Shown piece by piece: positions 58,634 to 64,000 of a stretch of DNA of 64,000 nt. The translations under genes were made by a program, and so were the position numbers. Numbering within the stretch: the first letter of the stretch is position 1; each line of letters starts with the position of its first letter. The stretch lies in NCBI RefSeq assembly GCF_018224615.1, contig NZ_JAGTUK010000002.1, positions 682,001 to 746,000 on the forward strand. Direction: 5' to 3'. Origin of the DNA: Microbacterium paraoxydans. GTDB taxonomy: Bacteria > Actinomycetota > Actinomycetes > Actinomycetales > Microbacteriaceae. A model generated the notes under the pieces. It was not told where the DNA came from. It was given only the letters and a program-made list of their open reading frames with translations, and searched no databases.

Positions 58634-58906
58634 ATGGATCAGGACGAACCGCGCGGCGAGGTCGTCGCGGCCGGCGCCACGCGCCAGAAGAAGGGCAACC
58701 CCTTCTCCCGGTTCTTCGGGGGCATCGCCCTGTTCATCCGCCAGGTCATCGCCGAACTGCGCAAGGTCGTCACCCCGACCCGCAAGGAGCTGTTCAAGTT
58801 CACGGGTGTGGTGCTCGTCTTCGTCGTGATCGTGATGGGCATCGTCTACGGTCTCGACTACGTCTTCGGGCTCCTGACCCACTACGTGTTCGGTATCCCT
58901 GGCTGA
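58634..58906 (+). CDS. secE: Preprotein translocase subunit SecE
   Basis: A clamp subunit of the Sec channel. It has 90 residues: about 45 cytoplasmic residues with FIRQVIAELRKVVTPTRKEL, then one membrane segment (FTGVVLVFVVIVMGIVYGLDYVF). ATG 58634 was chosen as the first Met after the tRNA-linked leader. Confidence 0.95.
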   Translation: MDQDEPRGEVVAAGATRQKKGNPFSRFFGGIALFIRQVIAELRKVVTPTRKELFKFTGVVLVFVVIVMGIVYGLDYVFGLLTHYVFGIPG

Positions 58907-58948
58907 TGACCCCCGCGGCAGCCGCCGCAGCTATGGAGAAGAAGCAAC

Positions 58949-59983
58949 GTGTCTGAACGATATTCCGACGACGCCGACTGGGCGACCGCCGCAGAGCAGT
59001 CCAGCGAGGAGGACGAGGCCCAGGAGGGCAACGTGCTCGCCGCGGAGGAGCTCTCGGTCACCTCGGCCGAGCACGTCGCCGTCCACGTCGAAGACGAGGA
59101 CGACGAGCAGGATGCGGAAGACATCGACATCGACATCGACGACCCGGAGGCGGACGCGATCGTGAACGACGCTCTCAACCTGGACGAAGCGGCGGAGTCC
59201 GAGGCCGCCGCCGAGGTCCTCAACGATTCCGTGGCCGAGGAGGTCGCGGAGCAGGAGGCCGAGGCGGCCGACGAGGTCACGCCCTACGACGGCCCCGACG
59301 TGAATGGCGAGGACGACCGTCCCTCCGCCGAGTCGGACGAGGACGACGCCGAGTCCGAGGAAGACCCCTACGAGGCCTTCCGCATGGACCTGCGCATGCT
59401 CCCGGGCAAGTGGTACGTCATCCACTCCTACGCGGGCTTCGAGCGCAAGGTGAAGGCCAACATCGAGCAGCGCAAGTCGACGCTCGAGGTCGAGGACGAG
59501 ATCTACCAGGTCGAGGTCCCGATGGAAGACGTGGTCGAGATCAAGAACGGCCAGCGCAAGATGGTCACGCGCGTGCGCATCCCCGGCTACGTGCTGGTGC
59601 GCATGGAGCTCACGGAAGACACGTGGTCGGTCGTCCGTCACACTCCGGGCGTCACGGGCTTCGTGGGCAATGCGCACAACCCCACGCCGCTGCGTTTCGA
59701 AGAGGCCTTCAACATGCTGAAGTCGCTCGTCGAGGTGAAGGACGTGCCGACGGCCAAGAACATCGCGTCGAAGGGCGGCGTCGCCGTTGCCCGTCCGCTG
59801 CCGGCCGAGGTCGACTTCGAGGTGGGCGAGACCATCACGATCAAGGAGGGCTCGTTCGCCGGCCTTCCCGGTTCGATCAGCGAGATCAAGCCGGAGAGCG
59901 GCAAGCTCACCGTGCTCGTGTCGCTGTTCGAGCGCGAGACGCCGGTCGAGCTGTCGTTCGACCAGGTCACGAAGATGATCTGA
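58949..59983 (+). CDS. nusG: Transcription termination/antitermination protein NusG with long acidic extension
   Basis: Links RNA polymerase with Rho or the ribosome. The normal NusG begins near residue 152 ([20 protein letters not shown]) and ends with a KOW domain ([21 protein letters not shown]). The first 145 residues are mostly Glu, Asp and Ala, so the protein has 344 residues instead of about 180. The start is GTG 58949 after GGAGAAGAAGCAAC. A strong terminator follows, separating it from rplK. Confidence 0.95.
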   Translation: MSERYSDDADWATAAEQSSEEDEAQEGNVLAAEELSVTSAEHVAVHVEDEDDEQDAEDIDIDIDDPEADAIVNDALNLDEAAESEAAAEVLNDSVAEEVAEQEAEAADEVTPYDGPDVNGEDDRPSAESDEDDAESEEDPYEAFRMDLRMLPGKWYVIHSYAGFERKVKANIEQRKSTLEVEDEIYQVEVPMEDVVEIKNGQRKMVTRVRIPGYVLVRMELTEDTWSVVRHTPGVTGFVGNAHNPTPLRFEEAFNMLKSLVEVKDVPTAKNIASKGGVAVARPLPAEVDFEVGETITIKEGSFAGLPGSISEIKPESGKLTVLVSLFERETPVELSFDQVTKMI

Positions 59984-59994
59984 CTTCGCTTCAC

Positions 59995-60031
59995 GAGAAC
60001 GCCCCGCCGGTTCGTCCGGCGGGGCGTTCTC
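59995..60031. terminator. Terminator after nusG
   Basis: A perfect 16-bp stem (59995-60010 with 60016-60031) and loop TTCGT. It also serves the convergent VOC gene. Confidence 0.9.
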
Positions 60032-60062
60032 TGTTGCGGGGCGGCGGTCGGGGTTCCCGTGG

Positions 60063-60458
60063 TCACGCGTGCTGCGCGGCCCAGTGCGGACTCTGGATCA
60101 GGCCGAGCAGGTTGCCGAAGGGGTCGCTGACGGAGGCCGACCACCACCCTTCGCCGCGCTGGGTGACGGGGTCGAACGTGGTGGCCCCGAGGCCCACGAG
60201 GCGGTCCAGCTCGGCGTGGATGTCGTCGACGTGCAGGCTCACGAGCGCGCCGCCCGGCTGGGGAAGAGCGGGCCGGAAGCGGGCGTCCATGAGGGCGAAC
60301 TCGTCGTCGTCGTCGCCGAAGCGCCATTCGGCGTACTGCGGCGTGCCCTGCTCGGGGCGGGCGAAGTAGGGCGGGGCGTCGAACACGCGCGTGTACCAGT
60401 CGATCGCGGCGGGCAGGTCTTCGGCGACGAGGTTGAGGTTGGCGAGGCCACGGAACAT
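60063..60458 (-). CDS. VOC-family (glyoxalase/bleomycin-resistance fold) protein
   Basis: A 131-residue protein with FRGLANLNLVAEDLPAAIDWYTRVF at the start and a second module with VSLHVDDIHAELDRLVGLG and DPFGNLLGLIQSP. The metal-ligand positions typical of glyoxalases are only partly recognisable. ATG 60458 has the strong site AAGGAGAA. It is divergent from the YafY-type regulator, a common pairing. The substrate is unknown. Confidence 0.82.
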   Translation of the reverse strand: MFRGLANLNLVAEDLPAAIDWYTRVFDAPPYFARPEQGTPQYAEWRFGDDDDEFALMDARFRPALPQPGGALVSLHVDDIHAELDRLVGLGATTFDPVTQRGEGWWSASVSDPFGNLLGLIQSPHWAAQHA

Positions 60459-60509
60459 GGGATTCTCCTTCGGTGGGAACGGCTTTTCTTCTATGCTCGA
60501 CGTCAAAGT

Positions 60510-60524
60510 GATCATCCTCTGATC
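60510..60524. promoter_or_regulatory. Inverted repeat between the divergent VOC and YafY-type genes
   Basis: GATCA (60510-60514) and TGATC (60520-60524) around five bases; TATGCT (60492-60497) upstream could be a -10 box. It is a likely operator of the YafY-type regulator. Confidence 0.45.
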
Positions 60525-60545
60525 GCTTTCGGAAAAGAGGTTCGC

Positions 60546-61496
60546 ATCCGCGCCGATCGCCTGATCCAGGCCCTCCTGCTGCTGCAGGGGCGTCCACGCA
60601 TCACCGCCGCGGAGCTGGCCGCGGAACTGGAGGTGTCGGTGCCGACCGCGCGCCGCGACCTGGAGGCGCTCGCCATGTCAGGGGTGCCCATCTATCCCTC
60701 TCGGGGTCGCGGCGGCGGCTGGCGGCTGATCGGCGGCGCCCGTACCGACCTGACCGGACTGACCGAGAGCGAGGTGACGTCCTTGCTGATCGCGTTGAGC
60801 CAGAGTCGCACTGCCGCGCCGGAGCACACGGCGGCCGTGCGCAAGCTCATGCGTGCCGTTCCCGAGCCGTTCCGCGCCGGGGCGCAGCGCGTGGCCGACG
60901 CGACCGTGCGGGATGCCTCGTGGGGTGAGGCGGACGATGCGGCCGAGCGCCCGCGGGTCGCGGAGCTGCAGCGGGCCATCGCCGCACGTCGTCGCGTGCT
61001 CGTCCGTTACGGCGCGGCCGCGCGCCCGGTCGACCTGGTGCCGCTCGTGGTCGGGAGCCGGGGGCCGCGCTGGTACCTGCTCGCGGCCCCGGCGCGTGAC
61101 GGCGTGGCCGACCTCGAGCGGCTGCGCACGTACCGCCTCGACCGGATCGCGGAGCTCGAGGTCACGCGCGAGACGGGCGGGGCGCCGGACGGCTTCGACG
61201 CGGCGGCCGCGTGGGAGCGCATGGTTGCGTCGGTCGAGGGTCTGCGCGGTGAGGCTCGGGCCGTGGTCAGGGCGGAGCCGTGGGCGGTGCGCGCGGTGCT
61301 CGACCGCTTCGGCCGGCAGGCCGCCATGCTCGATCCGGACGAGTTGCTGGTCGAGGTGCGGGCGCATCGCACGGACGCGCTGGCCGAGCAGCTCGCGGGG
61401 TGGACGGGGGCGGTGGAGGTGCTCGAACCGGTCGAGGTGCGCGCGGCCTTACGGGAGCTGGGGGAGCGGATCGCGGAGCAGTACCGCGACGCCTGA
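60546..61496 (+). CDS. YafY-type HTH/WYL-domain regulator without a standard start codon
   Basis: A protein of about 316 residues. The N-terminal helix-turn-helix reads [31 protein letters not shown]. The WYL domain follows ([28 protein letters not shown] near 175-205). No ATG, GTG or TTG precedes the conserved part. The family usually starts MRADRL; here ATC (60546) stands at that place, five bases after AAAAGAGG. CTG 60519 is another candidate. It may use a rare start, or the start may be mutated and the gene inactive. Confidence 0.75.
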   Translation: MRADRLIQALLLLQGRPRITAAELAAELEVSVPTARRDLEALAMSGVPIYPSRGRGGGWRLIGGARTDLTGLTESEVTSLLIALSQSRTAAPEHTAAVRKLMRAVPEPFRAGAQRVADATVRDASWGEADDAAERPRVAELQRAIAARRRVLVRYGAAARPVDLVPLVVGSRGPRWYLLAAPARDGVADLERLRTYRLDRIAELEVTRETGGAPDGFDAAAAWERMVASVEGLRGEARAVVRAEPWAVRAVLDRFGRQAAMLDPDELLVEVRAHRTDALAEQLAGWTGAVEVLEPVEVRAALRELGERIAEQYRDA

Positions 61497-61526
61497 GTCC
61501 GGACGGCTGGAGGGCTTCGCATGCGG

Positions 61527-61532
61527 TAGACT
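61527..61532 (+). promoter_or_regulatory. -10 box for rplK-rplA
   Basis: TAGACT lies about 150 bases before rplK. The leader holds a REP-like CCTGAGCGAG element (61617-61650), also seen in the aceA-aceB gap, and nothing else recognised. Confidence 0.4.
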
Positions 61533-61678
61533 CGTATGGTTTGCGTGCCGCTTCGGCGTGCGCGCAGACGACCACGTCCCGGAGATGCCGGTTCGTGGGA
61601 GAAGCGGATGCTCATCCTGAGCGAGGCGCGCAGCGCCGAGGCGAAGGGCTGTCGTCCGCCTCGATGAAAGGAAAGAGA

Positions 61679-62110
61679 ATGGCACCGAAGAAGAAGGTGA
61701 CCGGCCTGATCAAGCTTCAGATCAACGCCGGTGCCGCCAACCCGGCGCCGCCGATCGGCCCCGCGCTCGGTCAGCATGGCGTCAACATCATGGAGTTCTG
61801 CAAGGCGTACAACGCCGCGACCGAGTCGCAGCGCGGCAACGTCATCCCCGTCGAGATCACCGTCTACGAGGACCGCAGCTTCACCTTCGTCCTGAAGACC
61901 CCGCCCGCGGCGGAGCTCATCAAGAAGGCCGCCGGCGTGCAGAAGGCTTCGGCCACCCCGCACACCGTCAAGGTCGGCAAGATCACTAAGGACCAGGTCC
62001 GTCAGATCGCCGAGCAGAAGCAGGCCGACCTGAACGCGAACGACATCGAGGCCGCCTCGAAGATCATCGCCGGCACCGCCCGTTCCATGGGCATCACGGT
62101 CGAGGGCTGA
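61679..62110 (+). CDS. rplK: 50S ribosomal protein L11
   Basis: Part of the GTPase-associated centre and the target of thiostrepton-type antibiotics. It has 143 residues. [25 protein letters not shown] and the ending [15 protein letters not shown] are diagnostic. ATG 61679 follows GAAAGGAAAGAGA. Confidence 0.98.
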
Positions 62111-62121
62111 GGAGAATAATC

Positions 62122-62811
62122 ATGGCTACCAAGTCCAAGGCTTACAAGGCTGCCGCCGAGAAGATCGAGGCAGACCGTTTCTACACGCCCGCCGAGGCCG
62201 TCGCGCTCGCGAAGGAGACCGGCTCGTCGAAGTTCGACTCGACCGTCGAGGTCGCGCTGAAGCTCGCGGTCGACCCCCGCAAGGCCGACCAGATGGTGCG
62301 CGGCACCGTCATCCTGCCGCACGGCACCGGTAAGACCGCCCGCGTCATCGTCTTCGCCACCGGCCCCGCGGCCGAGGCGGCGATCGCTGCCGGTGCCGAC
62401 GAGGTCGGCGGCGCCGAGCTCATCGAGAAGGTCGCCGGCGGCTGGACCGCGTTCGACTCGGCCGTCTCCACCCCGGAGCTCATGGGCCAGGTCGGCCGTC
62501 TCGGAAAGGTGCTGGGTCCGCGTGGCCTGATGCCGAACCCGAAGACCGGTACGGTCACCCCGAACCCGGCCAAGGCCGTCGAGGAGATCAAGGGCGGAAA
62601 GATCGAGTTCCGCGTCGACAAGCACGCCAACGTGCACTTCGTCGTCGGCAAGGCCTCCTTCACCGCCGAGCAGCTGAACGAGAACATCGGCGCGGCGCTC
62701 GAGGAGATCGTGCGCCTCAAGCCGTCCAGCTCGAAGGGCCGCTACATCCAGAAGGGTGCCGTGTCGACCACGTTCGGCCCCGGCATCCCGCTGGACGTCA
62801 ACGCCATCTGA
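62122..62811 (+). CDS. rplA: 50S ribosomal protein L1
   Basis: Forms the L1 stalk at the E site and represses its own operon in many bacteria. It has 229 residues. The signature [16 protein letters not shown] is near residues 132-147. It starts 11 bases after rplK. Confidence 0.98.
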   Translation: MATKSKAYKAAAEKIEADRFYTPAEAVALAKETGSSKFDSTVEVALKLAVDPRKADQMVRGTVILPHGTGKTARVIVFATGPAAEAAIAAGADEVGGAELIEKVAGGWTAFDSAVSTPELMGQVGRLGKVLGPRGLMPNPKTGTVTPNPAKAVEEIKGGKIEFRVDKHANVHFVVGKASFTAEQLNENIGAALEEIVRLKPSSSKGRYIQKGAVSTTFGPGIPLDVNAI

Positions 62812-62845
62812 CGCATCGTCAGGCTCAGCGACCACGTCGCAGAGG

Positions 62846-62873
62846 AACGCCCCCTGGTTCGCCAGGGGGCGTT
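62846..62873 (+). terminator. Terminator of rplK-rplA
   Basis: A perfect 12-bp stem (62846-62857 with 62862-62873) closed by a TTCG loop. Confidence 0.85.
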
Positions 62874-62969
62874 TCGCATTGCCCGCCACGCTCGCCGAAA
62901 CGGGGCGTCATCGGATGTGGCGGATCGCGCGGAGCCACGTACTGTGGGGAGGTCCCCGCGCCGGTCGCG

Positions 62970-62975
62970 TAAACT
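62970..62975 (+). promoter_or_regulatory. -10 box of the amino-acid ABC transporter operon
   Basis: TAAACT lies 32 bases before ATG 63008, which has AGGAGGG as ribosome site. Confidence 0.45.
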
Positions 62976-63007
62976 CGCACCCGCGCCTCTCACCCCCAGG
63001 AGGGTCC

Positions 63008-63826
63008 ATGTCCCGTCGTCTCATCGCCGTCACCGCGCTCGTCGTCGCCGCCGCGGCGCTCACCGCCTGCAGTGGTTCGACCACGCCCGCGAGCACGTCC
63101 GGCGCGGAGAGCTCGGAAGGCTCCGACTTCGGTCTGGTGAAGGACGGCACGTTCACGGTCGCGACCGAGGGCACCTACCGTCCGTTCAGCTTCCACGACG
63201 ACGGCGGCTCGGGCGACCTGACCGGCTACGACGTCGAGATCATCCAGGCGGTCGCCGACAAGCTGGGGCTCGAGGTCGAGTTCCAGGAGACGCAGTGGGA
63301 CGCGATCTTCGCCGGGCTCGACGCCGGCCGCTTCGACGTGATCGCGAACCAGGTGTCGATCAACGAGGAGCGCGAGGCCAAGTACCTCTTCAGCACGCCG
63401 TACACGGTCTCGCCCGGCGTGATCGTGGTGGCCGAGGACGACGACTCGATCAGCTCGTTCGACGACCTGGACGGCAAGACCACGGCGCAGTCGCTCACCA
63501 GCAACTGGTACGAGCTGGCGACCGAGTCCGGTGCCAGGGTCGAGGCCGTCGAGGGGTGGGCGCAGGCGGTCGAGCTGCTGCGTCAGGGTCGCGTCGACGC
63601 CACCGTGAACGACAAGCTCACCTTCCTCGACTACGAGACCACCAACAGCCCGACCGGCCTGAAGATCGCGGCGGAGACCGACGACGCGGGCGAGCAGGCG
63701 TTCGTGTTCACGAAGGACAAGACGTCGCTCGTGGAGGCCGTGGACGGGGCCCTCGAGGAGCTGCGCGCCGACGGCACCCTGGCCGAGATCAGCGAGAAGT
63801 ACTTCGGCGAGGACGTGTCGCAGTAA
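63008..63826 (+). CDS. Amino-acid ABC transporter substrate-binding lipoprotein (cystine-type)
   Basis: A 272-residue protein with a lipoprotein signal ending LTAC and a family 3 solute-binding domain (TYRPFSFHDDGGSGDLTGYDVEIIQAVADKLG near residues 55-87; FDVIANQVSINEEREAKYLFSTPY near 112-135). Features are closest to cystine or polar amino-acid binding proteins. ATG 63008 follows AGGAGGGTCC. It heads an operon with the permease that runs off the window. Confidence 0.88.
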   Translation: MSRRLIAVTALVVAAAALTACSGSTTPASTSGAESSEGSDFGLVKDGTFTVATEGTYRPFSFHDDGGSGDLTGYDVEIIQAVADKLGLEVEFQETQWDAIFAGLDAGRFDVIANQVSINEEREAKYLFSTPYTVSPGVIVVAEDDDSISSFDDLDGKTTAQSLTSNWYELATESGARVEAVEGWAQAVELLRQGRVDATVNDKLTFLDYETTNSPTGLKIAAETDDAGEQAFVFTKDKTSLVEAVDGALEELRADGTLAEISEKYFGEDVSQ

Positions 63827-63829
63827 CCG

Positions 63830-64000
63830 ATGGCGAACCCGTGGCAGCTGTTCCTCGACTCGCTCTGGCCGATCGCCTGGGCGGGCCTGACGGCGACGGT
63901 GCCGCTCGCCCTGGTGTCGTTCGCGCTGGGGCTGCTGATCGCGATCGGCGTCGCCCTGATGCGCATCTCCGTGCACCCGGTGGTGTCCGGTGTCGCGCGG
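63830..64000 (+). CDS. Amino-acid ABC transporter permease, 5' part
   Basis: The first 57 codons of a HisM/GlnP-type permease: MANPWQLFLDSLWPIAWAG, then the first membrane segment LTATVPLALVSFALGLLIAIGVALM. It starts three bases after the binding-protein stop. The window ends inside the gene. Confidence 0.87.
   Translation, partial: MANPWQLFLDSLWPIAWAGLTATVPLALVSFALGLLIAIGVALMRISVHPVVSGVAR

Overview
This 64 kb window comes from a high-GC Gram-positive actinomycete, most likely a Microbacterium (Microbacteriaceae). The evidence is the long S10-spc-alpha ribosomal cluster with Ala/Lys- or Glu-rich ribosomal protein tails, frequent GTG starts and TANNNT-type promoters (often leaderless), the hadA-hadB-murB and trpT-secE-nusG blocks, and a riboflavin-degradation cluster of the type described from Microbacterium maritypicum. 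No CRISPR array, prophage, transposase or rRNA gene was seen.

Layout. (1) 1-2112: the 3' part of tuf, a small antitoxin-like protein, a stretch of hairpins that may be a small RNA, and the long leader of the S10 operon. (2) 2113-18610: 28 translation and secretion genes from rpsJ to rplQ, including secY, adk, map, a membrane thiol-disulfide protein, infA, rpmJ and rpoA. rpsN is missing from its usual place between rplE and rpsH, where a 17-bp perfect hairpin and a -10 element lie instead. (3) 18665-23170: a tricarboxylate transporter operon (tctC-tctB-tctA; tctA is out of frame by one base) divergent from an unusual membrane-bound sensor fused directly to a DNA-binding domain. (4) 23217-28017: TauE/SafE permease, a GntR-family remnant, hadA/hadB-like dehydratases, murB, a VOC protein and aspC. 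(5) 28099-58327: about 30 kb of accessory metabolism: ald with its Lrp/AsnC regulator; the glyoxylate shunt (aceB, aceA) with a RamB-like regulator; riboflavin uptake and catabolism (ABC transporter, rcaE, rcaD, PadR regulator, rcaB, rcaA); a PucR-type regulator with a putrescine/GABA pathway (gabT, putrescine oxidase, Usp, APC permease, two aldehyde dehydrogenases); poxB; and an HSP90-like/TPR gene pair. (6) 58521-62811: tRNA-Trp, secE and nusG, an inserted VOC/YafY-type pair, then rplK and rplA. (7) 63008-64000: an amino-acid ABC transporter, cut by the window end.

How the genes work together. In the rca region riboflavin would be imported, split by a flavin-dependent lyase into lumichrome and ribose, and the ribose phosphorylated; the reductase and riboflavin kinase supply reduced FMN. 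Both transcription units carry the same 16-bp palindrome just downstream of a -10 box, which implies one repressor, probably the PadR protein encoded between them. In the putrescine region putrescine is oxidised to 4-aminobutanal, then GABA, succinate semialdehyde and succinate. The glyoxylate shunt genes sit beside their probable regulator. Annotations were made by reading the sequence only; no database search was run.
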